Of a DNA stretch of 64,000 bases, positions 50,538 through 59,548 are shown piece after piece. Every line of letters starts with the position of its first letter. The first letter of the stretch is position 1. A program made the position numbers and the translations under genes. This DNA is from Bacillota bacterium. GTDB lineage: Bacteria; Bacillota; Clostridia; Lachnospirales; Lachnospiraceae. The notes below the pieces were generated by a model. That model saw only the letters and a program-made list of their open reading frames with translations, was not told the origin of the DNA and made no database searches. Location: assembly GCA_029779695.1 (NCBI GenBank), contig JAKPAB010000200.1, positions 159,355 to 223,354 on the forward strand, read 5' to 3'.

Positions 50538-51442
50538 TATTTGTCACCTCCGCAACTTCCACAGCCACCATGATGTGTATCACCCTCTTGAACAGCTAGT
50601 GTCTTTCTGCCTTCTTCAGTCTTGTACTGAGACTGTCTCTTCATTGCAAGGTCAAAATCTACCAAATGTCCATCAAACTCCGGCCCATCTACACATGCAA
50701 ATCGAACCTCACCACCTACTATGAGTCTGCAGGCACCACACATTCCGGTTCCATCTACCATTATTGGATTCATGGACACAACTGTATGAATCTCTAATTT
50801 CTTTGTAAGCAGACATACAAATTTCATCATTATCATAGGTCCGATTGCAACACACCAGTCGAATTTTTGACCTGCATCCACAAGAGCCTGTAACTGATCA
50901 GTTCCCATTCCATGAAAACCAAACGAGCCATCATCCGTTGTAATATGAAGGTCTTCGGTTACTTTTTCCATCTTATCTGTGTAGAAAAGAAGCTCTTTGT
51001 TTCGAGATCCCATAATAACTGTGGATTCTATACTATGCTCATGCAACCACTTGACCTGGGGATATATAGGTGCAGTTCCAACGCCTCCGGCTATAAAAAC
51101 AATTTTTTTCTTCTTTATCTCATCAAGATTTTTTTCTCTGCAAAGTTCTGAAGGCTGACCCAGTGGACCAACAAAATCTCTAAACGAGTCTCCTTCACCA
51201 AGCTCTGTCATTCGAAGAGTTGATGCTCCAACCGTCTGAAATACTATTGTTACAGTTCCGTTTTGCCTATCATAATCACAGATAGTAAGAGGAATTCGTT
51301 CACCCTCTTCATCCATTTTCACAATAATAAACTGTCCCGGAAGACAGGATTTTGCAATCAAAGGGGCTTCAACAACATATTCGTAGATCTTTTCCGCTAA
51401 AAGCTTCTTTTTTAAAATCTTGTACATAGTTTTTCCTTCCAT
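50537..51442 (-). CDS. Ferredoxin-NADP+ reductase subunit alpha / NfnA-like FAD/NAD-binding protein
   Basis: PGQFIIVKMDEEGERIPLTICDYD; C-terminal DGTGMCGACRLIVGGEVRFACVDGPEFDGHLVDF (2Fe-2S Cys set). Confidence 0.88.
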   Translation of the reverse strand: MEGKTMYKILKKKLLAEKIYEYVVEAPLIAKSCLPGQFIIVKMDEEGERIPLTICDYDRQNGTVTIVFQTVGASTLRMTELGEGDSFRDFVGPLGQPSELCREKNLDEIKKKKIVFIAGGVGTAPIYPQVKWLHEHSIESTVIMGSRNKELLFYTDKMEKVTEDLHITTDDGSFGFHGMGTDQLQALVDAGQKFDWCVAIGPMIMMKFVCLLTKKLEIHTVVSMNPIMVDGTGMCGACRLIVGGEVRFACVDGPEFDGHLVDFDLAMKRQSQYKTEEGRKTLAVQEGDTHHGGCGSCGGDK

Positions 51443-51521
51443 AACTTAATCATAACAGTTTCATCGTATCATCAACCGAGATATGTTTTGTACGGTTTTA
51501 TATTGGTATATTTCTAAATAG

Positions 51522-52478
51522 CTAATTAAAATAAACCAGCTCATCCTCAGGTTTATCTGCTTCTTCTATGGAAACAGGATATAAAACAGGGCCTTTGCCC
51601 TTATATTCTCTTGAAAATTCGTTTTTAACCTTAGCCCTCAAATGTATCCAACTCTTATGACCGATTTTATCCGAATCCTTATACTTACATTTCAACCCTA
51701 GAAAAGTAATATCCTCCACACAGCATGTCATAGCAAAACGTCCAGGGACAATTGTTCCCGACTTAAGCTTACCATCTCCGTCCTTTGGATTATATACAAG
51801 TGCAAGGAAAGACACGATCTTGCCGTCATATTTCTTGGGATTATCCATTACATCCGTAAACCAAATTGCATAATCTGAATCACTGATCTCGATTTCATCC
51901 TTGGAAATATCAAAGGGAAGTTCATCAGGTCTGTCATCAATTGTTCCGTCTTCTCTCTCATAAGCGATCTGAGCAGGTCTATTAAATGCCTTGATTCCTG
52001 TTCTAAACTTGGCTCTAGGAGTATCATCGGTACATCTGTTAAAGATAACGACCTCTGCTTTTTTCAGCTGATTGACCATCATCTGTCTCATGTTAAGAAG
52101 ATACATGTCAAAAGTAGTCGCATCCACAGTAGCAAGAGATTGAACAATCATCCAATCCTTAGGAAGAAAACCTTCCTCATAAACCTTCTCAGGATCCCAT
52201 GTTCCATTATATTCAATAAAAACAGAATCAGGCAGATATTCCTTATCCAGTTTTTCTAGACTATCCAGATTAAAAGTATCTTCGCCAAGGTTTACGACCT
52301 TAGCATGTATCTTGTCCATCTCAGCTAAATCATATTCTTCATCTCCATCTTCAAGAGAAATAATTAGAATACTATCTAGATCCTCTGCGAATCCATTTTG
52401 GATCAATGTCTGTTGAATAAGAGATGTTTTACCACTGTCCATGAATCCTGTAAAAAAATATACGGGGACTTCTGCCAT
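51522..52478 (-). CDS. CobW/P47K-like GTPase with YcgQ/TIGR03943-like C-terminal domain
   Basis: P-loop GFMDSGKTSLIQQTL; C-terminal NPKKYDGKIVSFLALVYN...VPGRFAMTCCVEDITFLGLKCKY...WIHLRAKV resembles YcgQ-type C-termini. Confidence 0.7.
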   Translation of the reverse strand: MAEVPVYFFTGFMDSGKTSLIQQTLIQNGFAEDLDSILIISLEDGDEEYDLAEMDKIHAKVVNLGEDTFNLDSLEKLDKEYLPDSVFIEYNGTWDPEKVYEEGFLPKDWMIVQSLATVDATTFDMYLLNMRQMMVNQLKKAEVVIFNRCTDDTPRAKFRTGIKAFNRPAQIAYEREDGTIDDRPDELPFDISKDEIEISDSDYAIWFTDVMDNPKKYDGKIVSFLALVYNPKDGDGKLKSGTIVPGRFAMTCCVEDITFLGLKCKYKDSDKIGHKSWIHLRAKVKNEFSREYKGKGPVLYPVSIEEADKPEDELVYFN

Positions 52479-52544
52479 TTGCTATTCCTCCAAATTACTG
52501 TCTTTCATCGATTATCTGTAAAAATAAATCTAGTAGCTAATACT

Positions 52545-53657
52545 TTATAGTCCAAAAAGTTCAAAAAGTTCATGTTCCTTAAGATCAGTTCCAATTACTA
52601 CAATTCTTCCTGTTACATCCGGTGATCCTTCTCTTATCTCATATTCTCCTGCTACGAAGTCAAAATAAGCCCACTTTCCATCGGTTGTAGGGAGCATTCC
52701 CTTAGATCTAAGGATATTTCCATATTCATCAGTCTCAGAAAGAGTTTTAAGCGCTGATTCAATCCTTGCTTTTTCAAAAATATGAGCTGTCTCTTTTCCG
52801 ATACTGTCAAAAATATCATCAGCATGATGATGACCGTGATGATGATGTTCATGTTCTTCTTCATCATGGCGATGATTCTCATGTTCTTCTTCATCATGGT
52901 GATGATGTTCATGTTCTTCTTCGTCATGGTGATGATGTTCATGTTCTTTTTCGTCATGGTGATGATGTTCATGTTCTTCTTCGTCATGATGATGATGTTC
53001 GTGTTCTTTTTCATCAGCCTCATGTGCCTCAAGTGCTTTAATACTTACTTCAAGGTTCTCTTTACCTTCAATTGCAGATAATATCTTAGCGCCATCCAGC
53101 TTGACAAGAGATGTTGTTACGAGGAGTGCCTTGTCATTTTTTTCTTTAAGAATGGCTACAGTTTCATCCAATTTTTCCTGATTCATCTCTTCCGAACGGC
53201 TAAGGATTATTGTTGTAGCATACTCAATCTGATTATTAAAGAACTCGCCAAAAGCCTTCATCTGTTTCTTGGCTGTTTTAGCATTGACAACAGTCACAAG
53301 AGCATTGAGCTTTGTGTTGTCATTCTCTTTTGAAAAATCGATAACAGATGTCATTACATCTGAGAGTTTGCCAACCCCAGATGGTTCAATAATGATTCTG
53401 TCCGGATTGAATCTATCCATTACTTCTCTTAGATTCTTTGCAAAATCTCCAACCAAAGTACAGCATATACATCCGGAATTCATTTCTGTGATCTCAATAC
53501 CTGTATCCTTGAGAAATCCTCCATCAATTCCTACTTCTCCAAATTCATTCTCAATAAGTACAACCTTTTCACTTTTTAGAGATTCCTCTAAAAGTTTTTT
53601 TATCAGTGTAGTTTTTCCAGCTCCTAAGAATCCGGAAACTATATCAATTTTAGTCAC
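52545..53657 (-). CDS. CobW-family (COG0523) GTPase with His-rich metal-binding insert
   Basis: VSGFLGAGKTTLIKKLL, MNSGCICCTLVGDF (CxCC motif), His-rich repeat insert. Confidence 0.92.
   Translation of the reverse strand: MTKIDIVSGFLGAGKTTLIKKLLEESLKSEKVVLIENEFGEVGIDGGFLKDTGIEITEMNSGCICCTLVGDFAKNLREVMDRFNPDRIIIEPSGVGKLSDVMTSVIDFSKENDNTKLNALVTVVNAKTAKKQMKAFGEFFNNQIEYATTIILSRSEEMNQEKLDETVAILKEKNDKALLVTTSLVKLDGAKILSAIEGKENLEVSIKALEAHEADEKEHEHHHHDEEEHEHHHHDEKEHEHHHHDEEEHEHHHHDEEEHENHRHDEEEHEHHHHGHHHADDIFDSIGKETAHIFEKARIESALKTLSETDEYGNILRSKGMLPTTDGKWAYFDFVAGEYEIREGSPDVTGRIVVIGTDLKEHELFELFGL
52831..53010 (-). repeat. Six tandem 30-bp repeats encoding (E/D)HEHHHHDE(E/K)-type His-rich units
   Basis: 30-nt periodic unit such as tcgtcatggtgatgatgttcatgttcttct; encodes EHEHHHHDEE x6 with variants EHENHRHDEE and EHEHHHHGHH. 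Confidence 0.93.
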
Positions 53658-53830
53658 TTTAAATGTCCTTTCTTATCCTAATTTCATCTTAATTATATCT
53701 TATTCTTATTTAACTCTTGTTCTGCTCTTGTCTTACTTTTATCCCTACCTTTGCTTAACCGCCAGTATCTAGATTTAACATTAAAAATTTCACATATCAA
53801 ATCCTTCATATCAAGTCTTAAGCAAAAATT

Positions 53831-53872
53831 CATCAAAAACCATGCTGAATGCATTCAGCATGGTTTTTGATG
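53831..53872 (-). terminator. Terminator downstream of argS; perfect 42-bp palindrome
   Basis: CATCAAAAACCATGCTGAATG/CATTCAGCATGGTTTTTGATG. Confidence 0.82.
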
Positions 53873-53887
53873 CTTTGATATTTGTTT

Positions 53888-55657
53888 TTACATACGATCA
53901 GGAGCATTGAATCCTAACAGATCTATACAACAAAGAAGAAGTCTCTCTGTCACTTCTAGAAGTCTGATATATTCTCCCTTAACATTCGAATCTTCCTCTG
54001 CCATAATCTTGGTCTCATGATAGAAATGATTGAATGCATCACATACAGAATATACATATGAACAAATCTTATGTGGTGCTTTCTCATCATAAGATGATTT
54101 CATTACTTCTGAGAATCTAGACAGTGTAAGCATCAGATTCTTATCACTTTCTCCCTGAGGTTCTGTGATCTTCTTAACAGGATTTTCACCACATTCTTCC
54201 AAATAACGTCTAAGGATAGATCTGATCCTTACTATTGTATATAAGATATAAGGGCCTGTGTTTCCTTCAAATGAAGTGAAACGATCCATATCAAATATAT
54301 AATCCTTGGAAGCCTGATTCGAAAGATCACCATACTTAAGCGCAGCCAGACCAACTATCTTTGCAGTTTCTCTTGCCTCATCCTCTGACATTGACTCATT
54401 AGATTTAATCTTTTCAAACATTGTATTGTCAATCTCATCAAGAAGAGATTCCAGACGCATAACTCCGCCCTCTCTTGTCTTGAAGGGCTTACCATCCTTG
54501 CCGTTCATAGTACCAAATCCGATAAACTGGAGTTTTTCGTTCTTAGGTACTATTCCAACCTTTTTAGCACAACGGAAAAGCTGAACGAAATGAAGATCCT
54601 GTCTCTTATCAACAACATAAACCACCTCATCAGCGTGATAATCCTGCATTCTCCATACAAGAGTTGCCAGATCTGTTGTATTATAGTTAGCAGCTCCGTC
54701 CGACTTGAGCACCATTATAGGAGGCATATCTACCTTGTCTTCAGGTTCATCTACATCTACTACAAGAGCGCCTTCACTCTCATAAGCATATCCATCGTCC
54801 TTAATTTTCTGGATCATATCTTTTATATAAGGATCTGCATCAGACTCGCCCTTCCACATTTCAAAGTGTACATTAAGTCTGTCGTAGATTCCTCTCATAT
54901 CACTTACGGATACATTGATTATATGCTTAAAGATCTCGGTATATCCTATATGACCATTCTGTAATAGATATGTAGCTTCAAGAGCTCTTTTATGAAATTC
55001 TTCATCAGTCTTAGATTTTTTTGAGCCTGTAGGATAAATGTCTTCAAGCTCACCAATTGTAAATGGAGCCTCTTTAGGATATTCTCCCTTAAAATCAGGA
55101 TCAAAGTAAGGAAGTTCAGGATGTCTATCCTGAAGCTCACATATAATCTGTCCTAGCTGTGTACCCCAGTCTCCGAGATGGATATCTCCATAAACATTAT
55201 TGCCGGCGAATTTAAGTATTCTCTTAATCGATTCACCTATAACTGCTGCTCTAAGATGCCCTACATGAAGCGGCTTTGCCACATTAGGACCACCATAATC
55301 AACAAATATCGTTGTAGGATTTGCAACTTTTTCATATCCAAGTCTCTCACGATCTCTTCTCATCGCATCGACATAATCACCTAAAAAAGCACTTTGAAGC
55401 TTGAGATTGACAAATCCAGGTCTCACTGCCTCAGCTTCTGAAAATATATTGCTTGATTCAAGATTCTTTGCAATTGTCTCTGCAATATCCATTGGATTTT
55501 TCTTGTACTGCTTAGCCGCAGCAAGAGCACCATTACATTGATATTCGCAGAGGTCAGGACGATTTGAGACAGAACACATGGCAAACTTTTCATCATAGCC
55601 AGCTTCTGTAAAACCTCTCCTCATCTCTTCTGTTATAAGTTGAAGAATTGTTTTCAT
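53888..55657 (-). CDS. argS: Arginyl-tRNA synthetase
   Basis: VDYGGPNVAKPLHVGHLRAAVIGES, HLGDWGTQLG, GKPFKTREGGVMRLESLL. Confidence 0.95.
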   Translation of the reverse strand: MKTILQLITEEMRRGFTEAGYDEKFAMCSVSNRPDLCEYQCNGALAAAKQYKKNPMDIAETIAKNLESSNIFSEAEAVRPGFVNLKLQSAFLGDYVDAMRRDRERLGYEKVANPTTIFVDYGGPNVAKPLHVGHLRAAVIGESIKRILKFAGNNVYGDIHLGDWGTQLGQIICELQDRHPELPYFDPDFKGEYPKEAPFTIGELEDIYPTGSKKSKTDEEFHKRALEATYLLQNGHIGYTEIFKHIINVSVSDMRGIYDRLNVHFEMWKGESDADPYIKDMIQKIKDDGYAYESEGALVVDVDEPEDKVDMPPIMVLKSDGAANYNTTDLATLVWRMQDYHADEVVYVVDKRQDLHFVQLFRCAKKVGIVPKNEKLQFIGFGTMNGKDGKPFKTREGGVMRLESLLDEIDNTMFEKIKSNESMSEDEARETAKIVGLAALKYGDLSNQASKDYIFDMDRFTSFEGNTGPYILYTIVRIRSILRRYLEECGENPVKKITEPQGESDKNLMLTLSRFSEVMKSSYDEKAPHKICSYVYSVCDAFNHFYHETKIMAEEDSNVKGEYIRLLEVTERLLLCCIDLLGFNAPDRM

Positions 55658-55692
55658 GTTGAGTACATCCTTTTCTATTAGTTACAATTATT

Positions 55693-56583
55693 TTACTTTT
55701 TCACCGTCTGAACTTCAGATGCCTCTTTGGCCTTCTGTTCTTTTACTACTGCAAGTATTTTATCTTTCAAGTCCCGGGACTTATCCTTGACCCTTGAAGG
55801 GGTCGACGGATTACCTAGGAGATTAGCGACCAGCTTTGATGCCACATCGTACTTTTTGAAATAAATAGCCATATTAGCAAGCATAAATTCCAATGTTGAT
55901 GTCTGCATTCCGCAAAAAGGAGGGATTTCAGTACTTATAGCCTGGATAAATCCTTCATATGCCTGCTTGTAAAAAACGTCATATTCAGCTTTTTTCTGCT
56001 TTAATAAAGCCTTATCCTCGTCTGTTTCTCTTGGAAGCTCTTTCATCTGTCCTCGTAGAAGCCATGCAATCTTTAGACATATATATGCCTTATCTGACAG
56101 TTTGGCTCTTTTTGCCATATCACATATAAGAGCGAGCCTGAGGCGATCGATTGCCACATCATAAGAGTAGGTTTCTTCATCTTTAACCTCTCCTGGCTTA
56201 TATTTTGATGTTACCTCTTCTCTTATCAACCTTCTCTGAGTAGGCGACAAATGTTCAAATTCCTTATTAAGAGCTGCATATCCACAATAAGGACAAACAG
56301 TGGTGTCATACTTTACAGTATCTACACCATCAAAATTAGGCCTTAGATCCTCATCCGCCTCTTTTCTCTTTATCTTACCTGTTTTAATCTGTTTAGTATT
56401 AAAAGTTTTATCACAAATAGGGCATGTACACTTATGGTCAAGCAAAAAATCTTTTTCTTCTAGAATCTTGACCTCAGCCGTACCCTTTTTTTCCTTCTTT
56501 TGGGCAGTCTTCTCATCACTGGTAATATCTAATTCCTTGTTGCCAGAAAATCCAAACTTTTCCAAACCAGAAAATAAGTTCAT
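55693..56583 (-). CDS. DUF2225-type zinc-ribbon protein
   Basis: CTCPICDKTFNTKQIKTGK ... YDTTVCPYCGYAALNKEFEHL. Confidence 0.82.
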   Translation of the reverse strand: MNLFSGLEKFGFSGNKELDITSDEKTAQKKEKKGTAEVKILEEKDFLLDHKCTCPICDKTFNTKQIKTGKIKRKEADEDLRPNFDGVDTVKYDTTVCPYCGYAALNKEFEHLSPTQRRLIREEVTSKYKPGEVKDEETYSYDVAIDRLRLALICDMAKRAKLSDKAYICLKIAWLLRGQMKELPRETDEDKALLKQKKAEYDVFYKQAYEGFIQAISTEIPPFCGMQTSTLEFMLANMAIYFKKYDVASKLVANLLGNPSTPSRVKDKSRDLKDKILAVVKEQKAKEASEVQTVKK

Positions 56584-56613
56584 ATATTTCTCCTTAATTT
56601 CTAAAAATTGGTC

Positions 56614-58287
56614 TTACTTTGCTGTTTCGGGTAATTTAAAACTGCTCTTTAATGATACAACTCTATTAAATACCAGACTCTCAGGGTTTGAATCCTTAGA
56701 ATCTACACAATAAAACCCATCTCTTACAAACTGAAAACCATCATAAGCCATCGATCCGTTCACACATGGTTCAATGTAACAATCCTTAAGTACAACCTTA
56801 GAGTTAGGGTTTAGGTTGATAGAACCATCCTCATTATATACTCCTAGCTCTTCATTAACCAGATTTTCATACAATCTTACTTCCGCCTTGACTGCAGTAG
56901 GACATGAAACCCAGTGAATCGTTCCTCTTACCTTACGTCCGTCCGGAGTATCTCCTCCTCGGCTCTCAGGATCATAATCAGCATGAACTACTGTTACTTC
57001 TCCGTTTTCATCTGTTTCATAACTTGTACATGTTACATAATATGCATTCATCAGACGAACTTCATTGCCTACAAACAGTCGTCTATACTTAGACGGAGGT
57101 TCAACCATAAAGTCATCTCTCTCTATATAAAGCTCTCTTGAGAAAGGAACTTCTCTGTCCCCCAGCTCAGGATTTTCAACATTATTTGCAATTTTCACAA
57201 GTTCTGTTTCACCCTCAGGATAATTGTCAATAACAAGTTTGACCGGATGAAGAACTGCCATTATTCTTTTGTCCTTATGCTTGAGATCTTCTCTCACGCA
57301 ATATTCAAGCATAGCATAATCAGCAGATGCATTGCTCTTTGTGATTCCAAGAAGTTCTACAAACTTTCTGATCGATTCAGGAGTAAATCCTCGTCTCTTA
57401 AGACCTGCGATAGATACAAGTCTAGGATCATCCCAACCATCAACGATACCATCCTCTACGAGTTTTTTGATGTATCTTTTTCCAGTGACAACATTTGTAA
57501 GATATAGCTTTGCAAATTCAATCTGTCTAGGAGGCATTTCCCATTCAGTTTCATTCACGACCCAATCATACAGTGGTCTGTGATCTTCAAACTCCAAGGT
57601 ACAAAGAGAATGTGTGATTCCCTCAACAGCATCCTCAATAGGATGAGCAAAATCGTACATAGGATAGATACACCACTTATCGCCTGTTCTCTGATGAGAC
57701 ATATGGGCAACCCTATATATAATAGGATCTCTCATATTGATATTAGGTGATGACATATCGATTCTTGCACGAAGCACCATCTCACCATCAGCATATTTTC
57801 CAACCTTCATATCCTCAAATATCTGAAAATTTTCATCAACTGATCTATTAATATTAGGATCGTCCTTACCTGGTTCCGTAAGTGTGCCTCTATATTCTCT
57901 TATCTGATCTGCGGTAAGATCTGAACAATAAGCCTTACCCTTCTTTATGAGAAGAACAGCCTTCTCATACATAATGTCAAAATAATCGGAAGCATAATAT
58001 ATCTTGTCTCCGAAATCCGCTCCAAGCCATTCGATATCAGACCTGATCGATTCAACAAATTCAGACTTTTCCTTGGTAGGATTAGTGTCATCGAATCTCA
58101 TGTGGAATACTCCACCATACTCTTTAGCTATACCGTAATTCAATATTATTGACTTGGCATGTCCAATATGAAGATAACCATTGGGCTCCGGCGGAAAACG
58201 TGTCACAACATGATCATAAATTCCGTCTTCAAGATCCTTATCAATAGCTTGCTCAATAAAATTTTTGGTTTTTATCTCTTCTTCCAT
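56614..58287 (-). CDS. glnS: Glutaminyl-tRNA synthetase
   Basis: TRFPPEPNGYLHIGHAKSIILNYGIAKEYGG, MRFDDTNPTKE; ~550 aa. Confidence 0.95.
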   Translation of the reverse strand: MEEEIKTKNFIEQAIDKDLEDGIYDHVVTRFPPEPNGYLHIGHAKSIILNYGIAKEYGGVFHMRFDDTNPTKEKSEFVESIRSDIEWLGADFGDKIYYASDYFDIMYEKAVLLIKKGKAYCSDLTADQIREYRGTLTEPGKDDPNINRSVDENFQIFEDMKVGKYADGEMVLRARIDMSSPNINMRDPIIYRVAHMSHQRTGDKWCIYPMYDFAHPIEDAVEGITHSLCTLEFEDHRPLYDWVVNETEWEMPPRQIEFAKLYLTNVVTGKRYIKKLVEDGIVDGWDDPRLVSIAGLKRRGFTPESIRKFVELLGITKSNASADYAMLEYCVREDLKHKDKRIMAVLHPVKLVIDNYPEGETELVKIANNVENPELGDREVPFSRELYIERDDFMVEPPSKYRRLFVGNEVRLMNAYYVTCTSYETDENGEVTVVHADYDPESRGGDTPDGRKVRGTIHWVSCPTAVKAEVRLYENLVNEELGVYNEDGSINLNPNSKVVLKDCYIEPCVNGSMAYDGFQFVRDGFYCVDSKDSNPESLVFNRVVSLKSSFKLPETAK

Positions 58288-58365
58288 TTATATGCTTCCC
58301 TTAATAATTAGTATATTTATCAATCAGTTTCTTTTTGGTTCAATTTATTTTACCATCATATGTCA

Positions 58366-59244
58366 TCAGCTCTTATGCACATGAGTAAATAAATGATCCT
58401 GGCAATATTCATAATTACCATTACACTTAGAACAAAATCTAAATTCAAGTTCCGGATTAGTTATATCCGTTCTTCCACATATGCAACATTTATGCTTGGG
58501 AATGGGTCCCGAACTGCCTGACTTGCCCATATTACCATAGGCCCGCTTAAATGCAGCCTTTCTTTTACGCTCCTTGGGAGCGATCCGGTAATAATCTCTT
58601 GTAGACAGATAATAAATCGCAAAGTTAAGAAGTGAAGATACAATAACTATTCTATCTCCGGCTCCTCCTGTGGCAAGATCAACTATGATAAAAGCAGCAT
58701 ATACAAGTGCCAGCCATTTCATCTTTATAGGGATAATAAAATACAGCATTATCTGCATATCAGGATAGCACAGTGCAAAAGCCAGGAAAATGGACAGATT
58801 AATATAATTTGTAGTAAACGCATAGCTCATAGCATATGAAGAAGTTACATCGCCACCTGTAAGTGCAAACAGTATAAATGCTCCGATTATTGTGAAAATT
58901 ATTCCACCGAATATATATACATTAAATCGGAATACTCCCCATGTTCTCTCCAGAACCATTCCCAACTGCCAATAAAATATCATCATGATAATACCTAATA
59001 TCAGATGATTTTGATCCGGTGGCACCAACAGCCATGATATAATTCTCCAAAACTGCGGTATCGGAAAACCATTGGTAGCATGAATTATCTGATAAGGATC
59101 CAATGTCAGATATGTCAGAAAATCCACACCGGTAATATATCTCCCGAAATGAAGGAGGTACCCGATTATGTAACCTCCGATCATGTAATTCATTAGTCTG
59201 GGAATAGCAAATCTCCCAAACTTTCTTTCAAGTTTGTCCCACAT
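58366..59244 (-). CDS. Rhomboid/Derlin-like integral membrane protein with C-terminal zinc-binding tail
   Basis: Multiple TM segments; cytosolic tail CCICGRTD...FRFCSKCNGNYEYCQDHLFTHVH. Confidence 0.65.
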   Translation of the reverse strand: MWDKLERKFGRFAIPRLMNYMIGGYIIGYLLHFGRYITGVDFLTYLTLDPYQIIHATNGFPIPQFWRIISWLLVPPDQNHLILGIIMMIFYWQLGMVLERTWGVFRFNVYIFGGIIFTIIGAFILFALTGGDVTSSYAMSYAFTTNYINLSIFLAFALCYPDMQIMLYFIIPIKMKWLALVYAAFIIVDLATGGAGDRIVIVSSLLNFAIYYLSTRDYYRIAPKERKRKAAFKRAYGNMGKSGSSGPIPKHKCCICGRTDITNPELEFRFCSKCNGNYEYCQDHLFTHVHKS

Positions 59245-59484
59245 TAAATAGCTCCTAAATAATCATATTTTTTCACTCTGAATAAAATATTATAGCAAGG
59301 TCAGTGATAAAATACAAATATATGTATGAAATAATTGATCTTAATAGTGTTCAAAAATCAATATTATTTTATAGTAGGCCTAAAAAGGTCTTTGATTCTG
59401 TCTCTACAAAATTGGTTATCTGTCTCTTTACCTTTACTCTTCTCAATGTTGTAATAGTTTAAGTTAAATTACAAAAAATTTTAT

Positions 59485-59513
59485 TTGATATATATGCTAT
59501 CAAATTGTATAAT
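59485..59513 (+). promoter_or_regulatory. Sigma-A-type promoter of the activase gene with overlapping inverted repeat
   Basis: TTGATA (59485-59490), 17-nt spacer, TATAAT (59508-59513); ATTTGATA-N7-TATCAAAT at 59483-59505. Confidence 0.7.
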
Positions 59514-59548
59514 CCATACTTGGTTTTAATAGGAAAGGAAATTCTTTA

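Noticed and set aside
52831-53010. Possible CRISPR array (regular 30-bp repeats)
   Set aside because: Repeats are contiguous with no unique spacers and are in frame within a CDS.
52652-53081. Three ORFs across the His-rich repeat (MNIITMTKKN..., VHVLLRHGDDVH..., FMFFFVMVMM...)
   Set aside because: Alternative-frame translations of the 30-bp repeat inside the CobW gene; repetition alone produces the open frames.
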